This document shows, one piece after another, positions 16,107-24,554 of a DNA stretch of 64,000 nt. Numbering within the stretch: the first letter of the stretch is position 1; each line of letters opens with the position of its first letter. This stretch comes from Solirubrobacter ginsenosidimutans (GTDB taxonomy: Bacteria > Actinomycetota > Thermoleophilia > Solirubrobacterales > Solirubrobacteraceae), in assembly GCF_027587205.1 (NCBI RefSeq), contig NZ_JAPDOD010000022.1, positions 62,001 through 126,000 on the forward strand. Reading direction: 5' to 3'. The notes beneath the pieces were generated by a model. The model had not been told where the DNA came from. It ran no database searches and was given only the letters and a program-made list of their open reading frames with translations. A program made the translations under genes and the position numbers.

Positions 16107-16527
16107 AGTCCGCGCGCATCCCGCCCTTGTAGTGGCCCGGGATGTTGCAGATCAGGACGTAGTGACCCTTCTTGAGGTTGAGCGTGAGCTTCTTGCTCTT
16201 GCCGCCGGCCAGGTCCTCGACCTCGCCCACGGAGCCCTTCTCGCTGACGCGGTTGTTGCTGCCGACCTTCAGCTTGGAGGCAGCGGTCGACGTCTTGATG
16301 ACGACCATCTCGTGCTCCATGTCGCCCGCGTTCTTGACGTTGAACGTGACCTTGCCCGCGGACGCGGTCTTGGGCGAAGCGGAGATCTTGAACTCGCTCA
16401 GGGTGACCTTGGAGGACTTCGAGGCGGCGTCGGACGTCGACGCGAGCGCGACGGCGACGATGATCGCCGCGAACGCGGCGACGAGGCCGAGCAGACCCAC
16501 TCGGCGGTGATGCGTTAGGGAGGACAT
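16093..16527 (-). CDS. Secreted or membrane-anchored cupredoxin (blue copper protein)
   Basis: This 144-residue protein has a hydrophobic N-terminal segment (about residues 9-29, VGLLGLVAAFAAIIVAVALA) acting as a signal or anchor. A plastocyanin-like beta barrel follows. Copper ligands are visible in the expected order: His in DMEHEMVV (about 71), Cys in LICNIPGHY (about 128), His in PGHY (about 133) and Met in KGGMRADF (about 138). It should shuttle electrons outside the membrane or bind copper. It converges on the SDR gene. No oxidase genes are nearby, so its redox partner is unknown. Confidence 0.9.
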   Translation of the reverse strand: MSSLTHHRRVGLLGLVAAFAAIIVAVALASTSDAASKSSKVTLSEFKISASPKTASAGKVTFNVKNAGDMEHEMVVIKTSTAASKLKVGSNNRVSEKGSVGEVEDLAGGKSKKLTLNLKKGHYVLICNIPGHYKGGMRADFTVK

Positions 16528-16615
16528 AGGACGATCTACGCACTCGGGGACTAAGAGTTCATTCAGGCGTGAGAGTGCCGCTCATGTTGAGGTGTGGCGA
16601 CGGAACACTGAGGGC

Positions 16616-17878
16616 ATGCTCACCGCAATGCTCCGTCGCCTGGTGTGCCTCGCCGGACTTCTGCTCGCGATCGTCCCGTCCAGCGCCGCGGCGCAGGGGG
16701 AGGACAGCGAGTGGGCGTCGTCCTCCGGTGGGCACATGGCGTTCACCACCTCCGACCAGGACACGGGCGTGTCCACGCTGCAGTTCGTGGGTGCCGACGG
16801 CGTGCAGGCGCCGCCGGAGGTCGTGACCGACGGGTACGACGATCCGCTGATCGCGCTCGGCGCCCGCGGCGACGCGATCCTCGTCTGGTACGACGACGAC
16901 AGCCGGCTGTGGGCGCGGTATCGGCCGGTCGGCGGAGTGCTCGGGCCGCGTGAAGTGGTGGCGGACGGCGTCGACCGGGACGCCGAGGCGATCGCCGTCG
17001 GGCTCGACGGCGCGGGCACCGCGACGATCGTCTGGCCGCCCGAGAAGCCCAACGAGACGGGCGGGCTCGCGATCGTCACGCGGAGCGAGTCCGGTAGCTA
17101 CAGCGCGCCGCAGGCGATCGCCGCCTACCGCGTGTTCGCTCCCGATCTTGCCGTCACGGACAACGGCTCCGCGGTGCTCGCGTGGCGCCAGACTCGGTCG
17201 CCGAAGCGGCCGAACGGCGATCAGGTCGCGGTCAGCACCCGCCCCGCCGGCGCGGCGACGTTCGGCGCGCCGGTCGTGGTCGCGGGCGTCCAGCGCAACC
17301 CGAGCGAACCCACCGTCGCCGCCAACGATCGCGGCGACGCGATCGTCGGCTGGAGCCAGAATCGCGACGACGCGCACTCGAGGGACGGCGTCGTCTTCAC
17401 CGTCTACGGGGTGTTCCGCGCGCCCGGAGGCGGCTTCGGCCGGACGGTGAAACTCAACAAGACCAAGGACATGGGCGGGCCCTGGGCGGCCGTCACCTCC
17501 GAAGGCCGGATGGTGCTCGGGTGGACGGACAACTTGAAGCGTCGCGCCGAGGTACGCGTCCGGTCCGCGGCGGGGGTGCTCGGCCCACCGATCCGCCTCA
17601 CCGACGATCTCGAGGAGAACTCGAACCTGTTCCCACTGCCGTACGGCCGCGGGCTGATCGCGTGGGCGGACCGCGACCCGGGGGTGAGCACCATCAACGT
17701 CGCGCAGGCGACCGAGGACCTCAAGCTCGGCCCGGCGCAGTTCATCACCCGCGTGCACGGCTGGTTCCTCGGCCCGTCGTTCGCCACCTCACCGCAAGGG
17801 GGCTTGGTGACCGTCCCGCGCCCGCCGCTGCGCACCGGCGACGCCATCCGCTGGTGGCGCGTCCCGCTGCAGCCCTAA
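16616..17878 (+). CDS. Secreted repeat protein, beta-propeller-like (paralogue 1)
   Basis: This 420-residue exported protein starts at ATG 16616 (GAGGG upstream; ATG 16628 is an in-frame alternative). The signal peptide ends near PSSAAAQ. The body is made of repeats of about 45-60 residues, each with a strand pattern such as VAANDRGDAIVGWSQ followed by a V-x-x-R...FG-x-P segment (AATFGAPVVVAG). This suggests a beta-propeller or related all-beta fold. Two further proteins at 18850 and 20115 have the same plan. No catalytic motif was recognised. Role may be surface binding; family name not known to me. Confidence 0.75.
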   Translation: MLTAMLRRLVCLAGLLLAIVPSSAAAQGEDSEWASSSGGHMAFTTSDQDTGVSTLQFVGADGVQAPPEVVTDGYDDPLIALGARGDAILVWYDDDSRLWARYRPVGGVLGPREVVADGVDRDAEAIAVGLDGAGTATIVWPPEKPNETGGLAIVTRSESGSYSAPQAIAAYRVFAPDLAVTDNGSAVLAWRQTRSPKRPNGDQVAVSTRPAGAATFGAPVVVAGVQRNPSEPTVAANDRGDAIVGWSQNRDDAHSRDGVVFTVYGVFRAPGGGFGRTVKLNKTKDMGGPWAAVTSEGRMVLGWTDNLKRRAEVRVRSAAGVLGPPIRLTDDLEENSNLFPLPYGRGLIAWADRDPGVSTINVAQATEDLKLGPAQFITRVHGWFLGPSFATSPQGGLVTVPRPPLRTGDAIRWWRVPLQP

Positions 17879-18768
17879 TGCGGTGTCGCGGGCGCGTCGG
17901 GTTGCGTCCCCCGCGTCTGGATCACGATCGCGACGATCACGATGGCGCCGCCGACGAGCGTGAGCGTGCTCGGGCGCTCGTCCAGCGCGAGCCAGACCCA
18001 CAGCGGGCCGAGGACCACTTCGAGCAGCGTGATCAGGCCCACCTGCGCGGCCGGGATCAGCCGCGCGCCGACCGTGAGCAGCGCGAAGCCGAGCCCGATC
18101 TGCCCGACGCCGAGCGCCGCCAACCAGCCGACGTCGCCGCCGGAGATCTCGCCGGGGCTGGCGAACGGGAGGAACGCGGCGACGAGGATCACCTGCGAGA
18201 GGCAGGTCGCCGGCGCCATCGACACGTCGTGGCGCCAGCGGGTGATCACCACCATGATCGCGAACGCGAGCGCGCACAGGAACGAGAGGCTGTCGCCCAC
18301 CAGGCTGCCTTCCCCGGGCGAGCCGAGCATCACGCTGACGCCCACCAGCGCCAGCGCCATCGCGAGGACGGTCCGGCGCGAGATCGGCTCGCCGAGCGTC
18401 ACCCGCGCGAGCAGGGCGGCCAGCATGGGGGAGACGGCCAGGATGAAGAGGACGCGCGCCACGCTCGAGTGGTTCAGCGCGCCGATGAAGCTGGCCGAGG
18501 CGACCGCGACGCACCCCGCAACGGCGACGCCGGCCAGTCCGATCGAGCGAAACGCGTCCAGCACCCGGCCGCGGTCGACCACGGCGACGTACGCCAGCAG
18601 CGCGAAACCCGCGAACACCGCGCGGCCGAAGACCTGCGTCGCGGTGTCGAGCGTGAGCTGGCGCTGGAGCACGCCGGCGGTCGACCACGCGACGGCGGCG
18701 AGCGCGACATAGATCTGTCCTCGCCTCTCGCGCCGGGACCCCTCGAGCGCCAGCGCCGCCGTTGTCAC
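17875..18768 (-). CDS. EamA/DMT-family transporter
   Basis: This 297-residue integral membrane protein has about ten hydrophobic segments arranged as two EamA repeats. Repeat one starts at GQIYVALAAVAWSTAGVLQR; repeat two starts near SLSFLCALAFAIMVV and ends with the typical PSTLTLVGGAIVIVAIVI. It is a drug/metabolite transporter that probably exports a small molecule or amino acid. GTG 18768 is chosen as the first start before the first membrane segment; the frame extends further but is antisense to the next gene. It converges with paralogue 1 (4-base overlap) and diverges from paralogue 2. Confidence 0.88.
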   Translation of the reverse strand: MTTAALALEGSRRERRGQIYVALAAVAWSTAGVLQRQLTLDTATQVFGRAVFAGFALLAYVAVVDRGRVLDAFRSIGLAGVAVAGCVAVASASFIGALNHSSVARVLFILAVSPMLAALLARVTLGEPISRRTVLAMALALVGVSVMLGSPGEGSLVGDSLSFLCALAFAIMVVITRWRHDVSMAPATCLSQVILVAAFLPFASPGEISGGDVGWLAALGVGQIGLGFALLTVGARLIPAAQVGLITLLEVVLGPLWVWLALDERPSTLTLVGGAIVIVAIVIQTRGTQPDAPATPH

Positions 18769-18849
18769 GCCGCGAAGTGATAGCGGGTGTAGGCGAGTCT
18801 CGCCCTTGGTGGTCGTGTAAGGAGGGCGCGACCGTGGAAGGTGATGGCT

Positions 18850-20118
18850 ATGAGAGTGCTGAGGGTCATTGGCGGCGCCGTCGTGCTCGCGTCGCTGTCC
18901 GCGTCGGTGGCGAATGCCGCGTGGACGCGTCCGGCCGTGCTGGTGACGGGTGACGACGCGGGCCTGCTCGCCTCGGTGGCGCGGGCCGATGGGAGCCTGC
19001 GGACGGCGATCGCCGACACCGGTCGCGATATCTCGCTGGGGCTGGTGGACGCTGCCGACGCAGCGCCGTTCGCCGATCCGCTGGTCGCGCTGCGCTCTCC
19101 GGCGCGGGTCGCGTACGTCTCCTTGGCGGCGGACGGCAGCGGCGTGGCGCTCGACGTCCAGCGTCGTGCGCCGTCGACCGTGGTCGGCTTCGATGCCGCC
19201 GGCACGACCGGACCGCTGCTGACGGTCGACGATGTGGGTGGTGGGCCGGCGCTGGCGATCTCGCCCACCGGGACGGCGGTGGTGGCCTGGGTCGCCAAGT
19301 CGCCGCAGGGCTTCGAGGTCGATGCCGCGTTCCGCGACCCCGGCTCCGCGACGTTCGGTGCGCCGGTACGGGCCGGCTACACGGCGGACAAGCGCACGCT
19401 CGTCTCGGCGGGCATCGGCGACAGCGGCGAGGCGGTCGTCGCGTGGCAGACCAACAGCTTCCCGTCCGATCTCGCGGCGGCGGTGCGGCTGCCCGGCGCC
19501 GGCTTCTCCAAGGCCGGGTTCGTGAGCCGGAACGCGGGGGATGTGCGGCTCGCCGTCGGGCCCGGCGGGCAGGCGATCCTCGCCTCCACCCGCGGCGCGG
19601 GGCTCGACGTGGCGGTCAAGCCGCCGGGCGCCGACACGGTGCCGGCGGCGAAGCGCATCGACCGTGGGCAGGGCTTCGCGGTCGACGTGGCGGCGGCCGG
19701 CCCGAGTGCCGTGGCCGCCGTCTGGCTTGCGGCGCCCAAGGCCCGTGACCGTGCGCGGGTCCGCGTGTTCGAGGGCGACAGCCGCCTGCGGCGCATCGGC
19801 ACGGTCGGTCGCGACGGCTACGGGGAGACCGTGAAAGTGGCGATCGACGGCGCCGGCGCGACGGTCGTCGCGTGGGAGGAAGCGCTGAAGGCCAAGCGCG
19901 GCGATCCGTCCGCGCGCTCGCAACTCGGCGTCGCCTACCGTCCGGCGGGAGGCCGGCTGCGCGCTCCCGTGCACTTCGGTCCGGTGTCGCTCGAGGTCAC
20001 GCCCGAGTCGGTGCAGCTCGGCCCAGGAGGACGCGCGTGGGTGCTCTATGAGGCCTTCGAGACCAGCGATCGCGACGCGGGATACCGCCGCGTGTATGGC
20101 ACGGAGCGCCGGCCGTGA
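18850..20118 (+). CDS. Secreted repeat protein, beta-propeller-like (paralogue 2)
   Basis: This 422-residue exported protein has a signal peptide MRVLRVIGGAVVLASLSASV with cleavage near VANAA. The ATG at 18850 sits about eight bases after a GGAAGG ribosome-binding site; GTG 18841 and ATG 18844 are alternatives. The repeats resemble those of the protein at 16616, for example LAISPTGTAVVAWVAKSP followed by ATFGAPVRAGY. No enzyme motif is evident. It is coupled by a GTGA overlap to paralogue 3, so the two are made together and may form a complex. Function unknown. Confidence 0.75.
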   Translation: MRVLRVIGGAVVLASLSASVANAAWTRPAVLVTGDDAGLLASVARADGSLRTAIADTGRDISLGLVDAADAAPFADPLVALRSPARVAYVSLAADGSGVALDVQRRAPSTVVGFDAAGTTGPLLTVDDVGGGPALAISPTGTAVVAWVAKSPQGFEVDAAFRDPGSATFGAPVRAGYTADKRTLVSAGIGDSGEAVVAWQTNSFPSDLAAAVRLPGAGFSKAGFVSRNAGDVRLAVGPGGQAILASTRGAGLDVAVKPPGADTVPAAKRIDRGQGFAVDVAAAGPSAVAAVWLAAPKARDRARVRVFEGDSRLRRIGTVGRDGYGETVKVAIDGAGATVVAWEEALKAKRGDPSARSQLGVAYRPAGGRLRAPVHFGPVSLEVTPESVQLGPGGRAWVLYEAFETSDRDAGYRRVYGTERRP

Positions 20119-21413
20119 GGTGGCTCGTCGCCGTCGTGTCACTCCTGGCGTTTGGCGCCGCGCCCGCGCATGCGGCTCGCTGGTCGGCGCCGCGGGCGTA
20201 CGATCGCGCGTCCTGTGACCCGGTCAGCGCGTGCGTGCTCGAGCCGGCGCCGCGCGTCGCGGTCAATGCACGGGGCGCCGCGGTGGCGGCCTGGGTCGAC
20301 ACGCACGGACGCGTGCGCGTCGCGGTCGCCACGCGGGCCGGGCAGTTCGGCCGCGCGACGACGCTCGCCTCGAGCGGGCTGCGCCCCGCCCCGGCGATCG
20401 GGCCCGATGGGACGATCACCGTGGTCTGGCAGGGGAACGGCGGGACGCTGCGCTTCGCCCGCCGGGCCGCCGGACGCGCGCGCTTCGGGGCCTCCGCGCC
20501 GCTCGCCGCCCGCGGCGACAAGCGCGGCGACGACCTGGGCGGGGTCGCCGGCGAGCCCGACGGTTCCGCGGTCGCCGTCTACGAGTCCGGCGAGAACGTC
20601 CGGACGGTCACGATCTCGGCGGCCGGGACGCCGGGTCCGGCGATGACAGTCGGCAAAGGCGGCTTCGATCACGACAGCGTGCGCGCGGCGCCCGACGGGA
20701 CGCTCGCGGCCTGCTGCATCCGGCCGGTCAACGACGATCCCAGCGTCCCGCAGGACACGGCGACCAAGGTGGCGGTGTACCGGTCGGCGGGCGGGTGGCG
20801 GCTCGTCTCCGCGGCCGCCGTCGGAAAGGACGACATCGAGACCGTCTTCGCCTCCGCGAGCGCGCTGGTGCTCGGGAGCATCGATGTCACGGTGGGCGGC
20901 GACGCGGGCGTCCTGGGCGTCCCCGGACTCGCTCGCGCCGGGGCGGACGACGTCGTCGCCGCGCCGCTGCGCGCCTTGGTGACACGCCGCAGTCGCGGCC
21001 TGGCGCCCGACGTGACCGTCGACGGCTCGGGCCGCAGCGTCCTCGTGTTCCAGGAGAAGACCAAGCCGCAGGCGTTCGAGCGCAACGCGCCCGTCTTCGC
21101 GAGCGTCGCCGCTCCCGGAGCGACTGCGTTCCCGTCCCGCTCCCGGCTCGACGGCCGGGAGGCCTACCAGCCCACGGTCCGCCCGCTCGGCCCCGGCGCG
21201 ATCGCCGCCTGGCAGCTCCCGGACTCGCGGTGGGGCGTGGCGATCGAACGCGACGGCCGCTTCCACCGCGCACCGGCGCCCCGCGGCGCAGGCCCAGCGC
21301 TCCACCTCGGCGAGGACTTCAACTACAACCACGACCTCGGCGCGGGCGGGGACTACGCGGTGCTCGCCTGGGTCGCGGCCGACGGATCCGTCCGGCTGGC
21401 CGAATGGCACTGA
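20115..21413 (+). CDS. Secreted repeat protein, beta-propeller-like (paralogue 3)
   Basis: This 432-residue exported protein starts at GTG 20115, overlapping the TGA of paralogue 2. The signal peptide is MRWLVAVVSLLAFGAAPAHA. Repeats follow the same strand pattern (RVAVNARGAAVAAWVDTHGR, then RAGQFGRATTLAS). Cys pairs near the N-terminus (about residues 34-40) and near residue 195 (AACCIRP) may form disulfides. The last strand ends SVRLAEWH. It is followed by 115 bases before the next operon. Family unrecognised; probably a surface or extracellular all-beta protein. Confidence 0.75.
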   Translation: MRWLVAVVSLLAFGAAPAHAARWSAPRAYDRASCDPVSACVLEPAPRVAVNARGAAVAAWVDTHGRVRVAVATRAGQFGRATTLASSGLRPAPAIGPDGTITVVWQGNGGTLRFARRAAGRARFGASAPLAARGDKRGDDLGGVAGEPDGSAVAVYESGENVRTVTISAAGTPGPAMTVGKGGFDHDSVRAAPDGTLAACCIRPVNDDPSVPQDTATKVAVYRSAGGWRLVSAAAVGKDDIETVFASASALVLGSIDVTVGGDAGVLGVPGLARAGADDVVAAPLRALVTRRSRGLAPDVTVDGSGRSVLVFQEKTKPQAFERNAPVFASVAAPGATAFPSRSRLDGREAYQPTVRPLGPGAIAAWQLPDSRWGVAIERDGRFHRAPAPRGAGPALHLGEDFNYNHDLGAGGDYAVLAWVAADGSVRLAEWH

Positions 21414-21528
21414 GTGTGCGAGAACCTGTTGGTCGGCCGCGGTCGCGGCCGCGCTCCTGATCGGTTCCCTCATTCTCCCCAGCCGCGGGAGCCTTGACCT
21501 GCGGCGCCAACGGTGAGATGTTCGCCGC

Positions 21529-22683
21529 ATGAAAACGGCCGAGCTCGCCCGCCGCGAGCAGGAGGAAGCCGTGACCGCCCGCGAGCCTGAGGCCTCCGGG
21601 CCCGCTCCCGCGCCCGCGGAAAACGTCCTGCAATGGCAGCGTTCCGCGGGCAACGCCGCCGTTTCCCGCCAACTCGGTGGCGCGTCCAAGGCGCGGACCG
21701 CCGCACGGAAGCGCAGGGTTCCCGCCGCCGACCAGGCGCTCGGACGGATGCTCGCGCGCACGGCCGACAGGCGCGCCGGCGTCAAGGAGCGCGACCCGGC
21801 CGCAGAGGTTGCCGAGACCGAGCCGGAGCCCGAGGAGACGAGCGCGCTCGAGACCGAGGAGTCCGACGAGCTCGAGACCGAGGAGGCCGCGGAGACCGAA
21901 GCCCCGGGCGAGGAGCGGCCGGCACCCGTCGGGACCAAGGCCACGCTCGCGCGCAAGCCGCCCAAGACGAAGGCGCCGCCGACCCTCAAGGTCGAGCCGC
22001 AGACGAAGTTCAAAGCGCCGAGCGGCGGCCGCAAACGGACCGACGTCGGCGTCGGCGAGGACGTGACGTTCACCAGCAACCTCAAGGGTTCTTGGGCGGC
22101 GAGCGGCGGGACGCCCGCGGCAGCGGTGACCAACGGCAAGAAGTTCAAGTGGCGCGCGGCCAACCGCGCCGCGTCGATCACGGTCACGGTGACCGCCGGC
22201 ACGCAGACGAAGACCACGACGATGAACGTGATCGAGCCGACCATCATCACCGCCAACAAGCTCTCCGAGATGAGCTTCAAGAAGGGCGAGCAGGGCGCGG
22301 GCATGAAGCTGCGCTTCGTCTATCAGCCGCTCAACGTGTCGTTCGGCAACATGGAGGTCAAGGAGGTCTCCGGGCCGGCGACCAGCATCACGGGCTACTA
22401 CCTGACCCAGCCCGCCAAATCGCTGTGGCACGACTCGGGCGATACGTTCACGCGCATCGGCAAGAACAACAAGGACACGGCCGTCGACACCGCCTCCAAC
22501 GGCGGCGACGCGAAGCCGTGGAGTGACGGGACCTTCGAGTGGGTGATCCCCAACCACTTCAAGACGATCGATGAGGGCGGCGACGGCAAGCAGTTCACGA
22601 CCGTGACCCAGGCCTTCACGCTCTTGGCGGACGGGACGATCACCGTGTCCAAGGGCGGCCAGTCCGTCACCCGCAGCCCGTGA
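21529..22683 (+). CDS. LQRSAGN-type protein with beta-rich C-terminal half (second module)
   Basis: This 384-residue protein has NVLQWQRSAGNAAVSRQL at residues 32-49, the same signature as the protein at 13103. A highly charged Glu-rich and Arg-rich linker (about 50-160) follows, then a folded all-beta C-terminal region (about 165-384). The C-terminal region includes MSFKKGEQGAGMKLRFVYQP and a Trp/His segment KSLWHDSGDTFTRIG. No signal peptide and no HExxH are present, so its C-terminal payload differs from that of the first module. It is coupled to the small gene at 22680 by a GTGA overlap. The signature suggests a cargo or structural link to contractile injection systems, which is an inference. 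Confidence 0.75.
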   Translation: MKTAELARREQEEAVTAREPEASGPAPAPAENVLQWQRSAGNAAVSRQLGGASKARTAARKRRVPAADQALGRMLARTADRRAGVKERDPAAEVAETEPEPEETSALETEESDELETEEAAETEAPGEERPAPVGTKATLARKPPKTKAPPTLKVEPQTKFKAPSGGRKRTDVGVGEDVTFTSNLKGSWAASGGTPAAAVTNGKKFKWRAANRAASITVTVTAGTQTKTTTMNVIEPTIITANKLSEMSFKKGEQGAGMKLRFVYQPLNVSFGNMEVKEVSGPATSITGYYLTQPAKSLWHDSGDTFTRIGKNNKDTAVDTASNGGDAKPWSDGTFEWVIPNHFKTIDEGGDGKQFTTVTQAFTLLADGTITVSKGGQSVTRSP

Positions 22684-23027
22684 GCATCCGATTGCGCCTC
22701 GACGTCGAGCCGACGTCGCTGACCCTCGCCACACTCGACCAGCTGAAGCTGACGCTGACCGCGCGCAACGTCGGCATGGCGATCGTCGACCCAGAGCTCC
22801 ACCGCGCCCGGCTCACGGTGAACGGCACGCCCTCGAAGGCGTTCGCCAACGCCGTGGGGAACGGCCGCCGCGAGGAGAAGTGGTTCGCGCTGCCGGCCGG
22901 CGACGAGGTCGCGATGACGTGGTCGACACTCGGTGAGCGGCTGATCTTCGAGCCGGGGGACTACGCCCTCGCGCTCTCGCTCGACGAGAACGCCGCTGAG
23001 CCGGTCACCGTGGTCGTCGCCCCGTGA
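22680..23027 (+). CDS. Small beta-rich partner protein of the second LQRSAGN protein
   Basis: This 115-residue protein starts at GTG 22680 (MSIRLRLDVEPTSLTLATLD) inside the stop of the LQRSAGN-type gene. It looks like a single Ig-like beta sandwich: paired hydrophobic strands (LKLTLTARNVGMAIVDPELH, about residues 22-41) and a closing FEPGDYALALSLDENA. Size, composition and gene order match the partner at 12655, whose closing strand has a similar G-x-Y-x-L pattern. No signal peptide. Direct homology of the two partners needs a profile comparison. Function unknown. Confidence 0.7.
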   Translation: MSIRLRLDVEPTSLTLATLDQLKLTLTARNVGMAIVDPELHRARLTVNGTPSKAFANAVGNGRREEKWFALPAGDEVAMTWSTLGERLIFEPGDYALALSLDENAAEPVTVVVAP

Positions 23028-23305
23028 CGAGCGCGACGGCATCAGTGCTTGACCGTCGCGCCGCTGCTGCCGATGGGTGGGTGATGCTCACGCCCACCGC
23101 GCCGGCCTCCACCGGGTCCCGAATGGCCGCCACCGCGCGGCGCTACGACGCCGCCACGGCCAGGATCGCCACTCCGGTCACGCGTCGCGTCGCTCCCGAC
23201 GTCGCGGACGCGACGAAGCCCGACCCGGCCGGGTACGGCGCAAACGCGGCCGTGTCCCTCACCGCCGAAGCGGCCCGCGGCTCCCTCGTCGACGTTCTCG
23301 CCTAG
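23024..23305 (+). CDS. Small hypothetical protein, third gene of the second LQRSAGN operon
   Basis: A 93-residue frame starts at GTG 23024, overlapping the previous stop as GTGA, and ends just before a strong hairpin. The product is Ala/Thr-rich (RMAATARRYDAATARIATPV, then PAGYGANAAVSLTAEAARG and SLVDVLA). The alternation of helical heptads loosely recalls short FlgC-like rod proteins, but I would not assign it. Gene coupling and the downstream terminator favour a real gene. GC-rich composition means chance coding cannot be excluded. The first module has no counterpart. Confidence 0.45.
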   Translation: MTSATASVLDRRAAAADGWVMLTPTAPASTGSRMAATARRYDAATARIATPVTRRVAPDVADATKPDPAGYGANAAVSLTAEAARGSLVDVLA

Positions 23306-23320
23306 CGTTCTGTTCCTCCC

Positions 23321-23359
23321 GTGATCACTTGGTAAGCCACAGGCTTACCAAGGCATCAC
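23321..23359. terminator. Hairpin, repeat copy 2
   Basis: Arms ttggtaagcc (23329-23338) and ggcttaccaa (23342-23351) form a perfect 10-bp stem around an ACA loop. Outer arms gtgat (23321-23325) and atcac (23355-23359) can extend it. It lies between the convergent 23024 and 23391 genes. The core shares GTAAGCC-ACA-GGCTTAC with the hairpin at 1669-1709. No U-tract follows. Confidence 0.6.
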
Positions 23360-23390
23360 CGAGCCGCCCGCGGGGGTCGGGACTGGCGGT

Positions 23391-23984
23391 TCACCAGATT
23401 CCGGGGATCAGGCGGGCCCGCGTGGTCGCGAAGCGGCGGTAGGGCTCACCGAGGCCCGCGAGGAGCGCACGCTCCTCGACGCGGATGCGCACGACGAACC
23501 CTGCGGCCGGCACCACGACCAGCAACGCCAGCGCCGCCCAGTTGCCCAGCGCCAGCCCGATCCCCAGGAAGGTGACGAGCATCCCGGTGTAGGAGGGATG
23601 CCGGACCCGGCGATAGGGGCCCCGCTCGACGACCACCTGCTCGGGGTGCACGCGGATGTCGACCGTGAAGAACTCGCCGAGCAGCGCGACCGCCCACTGA
23701 CGCAGCGCGATCCCGGCGCACATCAGGAGCACGCCGAGCACGAAGATCGGCCACCGTGCGACGGCGATCGCGGCCGAAGGCACGGCGCCCGCCACCACGC
23801 ACCCGCCGGCCACTCCGGCCGCCACCGCGACGACGACCACCAGCAGGCTGCCGCGATCCTCGCGCGTCCCGTGCCGGTTGAACCGGCTCTTGAGGCGAAT
23901 CCGCTGTTCGAGCACGACGAAGACGCCGAGGACCGCGAAGAACGCGATCTTGGCGCCCGGATCGGTGTAGGGCAACGGCGCCAC
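23391..23984 (-). CDS. Isoprenylcysteine carboxyl methyltransferase-like membrane protein
   Basis: This 197-residue integral membrane protein has about five hydrophobic segments. The ICMT/phospholipid methyltransferase C-terminal signature is present: VVERGPYRRVRHPSYTG (about residues 117-133), followed by RVEERALLAGLGEPYRRF (about 167-184). In this family the RHPSYTG and EE elements bind S-adenosylmethionine at the membrane face. Bacterial members are often of unknown substrate; lipid or isoprenoid-linked methylation is plausible. It converges with the second LQRSAGN operon across the shared hairpin. Confidence 0.85.
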   Translation of the reverse strand: MAPLPYTDPGAKIAFFAVLGVFVVLEQRIRLKSRFNRHGTREDRGSLLVVVVAVAAGVAGGCVVAGAVPSAAIAVARWPIFVLGVLLMCAGIALRQWAVALLGEFFTVDIRVHPEQVVVERGPYRRVRHPSYTGMLVTFLGIGLALGNWAALALLVVVPAAGFVVRIRVEERALLAGLGEPYRRFATTRARLIPGIW

Positions 23985-24005
23985 ACACCAAGTGTGATGC
24001 GCCGG

Positions 24006-24554
24006 CTAGGGCTGGGTGATGAGGCGTCGCATCTCGATGGCGGCGGTCTCGACGCCGTCCGGCATCGCCACCATCGTGCGCCCGACCTCCTCGAAGCCGA
24101 ACGCGCGGTAGAGCGGCTCACCGGGGAGCGTCGCCATCAGCACGAGGGAGCTGAAGCCCTCGGCGCGAGCGGCGCGCTCGCACGCTTCCAGCAGGGCGCG
24201 CCCGAGGCCGCGGCGCGTCCAGTCGCCGCGCACGAACATCGCGCGCACCCGGGCGGGCTCGCTCGCCGGATCCAGCAGGCGGTCGTCGCCGGGAAGGTCG
24301 CCGCCGTCGGCGTAGAGCTTGGCCCGCCGGCTCCAGCCGCCACACGCGACGAGCTCGCCGCCGGCCTCGTGCACAAAGTAGGTGCCGTCCTCGATCAGCG
24401 CCATGTCGAGCTGCGCGACGTGGACCACCGCGCTCGAAGTCTGCCGCGCGTCGTAGAAGTGCGGGAAGAGCTCTCGCGCGGACGCGCGCATCAACGCCTG
24501 GATGCGCTCGGCGTCGGCGACGACCGCCAGGCGCTGAGGTGGGGAAGCCGTCAC
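24006..24554 (-). CDS. GNAT-family N-acetyltransferase
   Basis: This 182-residue protein starts at GTG 24554. It shows the GNAT fold: the acetyl-CoA motif A is VRGDWTRRGLGRALLEACER (about residues 110-129), with R-x-x-G-x-G/A realised as RRGLGRA. It is followed by LVLMATLPGEPLYRAFGFEE. The N-terminal region carries LMRASARELFPHFYDARQ. It overlaps the CDF transporter stop by GTGA, making it the third gene of the ArsR-CDF operon. A role connected with metal or stress response is only suggested by context. The substrate is unknown. Confidence 0.88.
   Translation of the reverse strand: MTASPPQRLAVVADAERIQALMRASARELFPHFYDARQTSSAVVHVAQLDMALIEDGTYFVHEAGGELVACGGWSRRAKLYADGGDLPGDDRLLDPASEPARVRAMFVRGDWTRRGLGRALLEACERAARAEGFSSLVLMATLPGEPLYRAFGFEEVGRTMVAMPDGVETAAIEMRRLITQP

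Noticed and set aside
18769..20142. Extended minus-strand frame in front of the EamA transporter
   Set aside because: It is the shadow of the secreted repeat protein on the other strand; the encoded sequence is Arg/Pro/Gly-rich without domain features.
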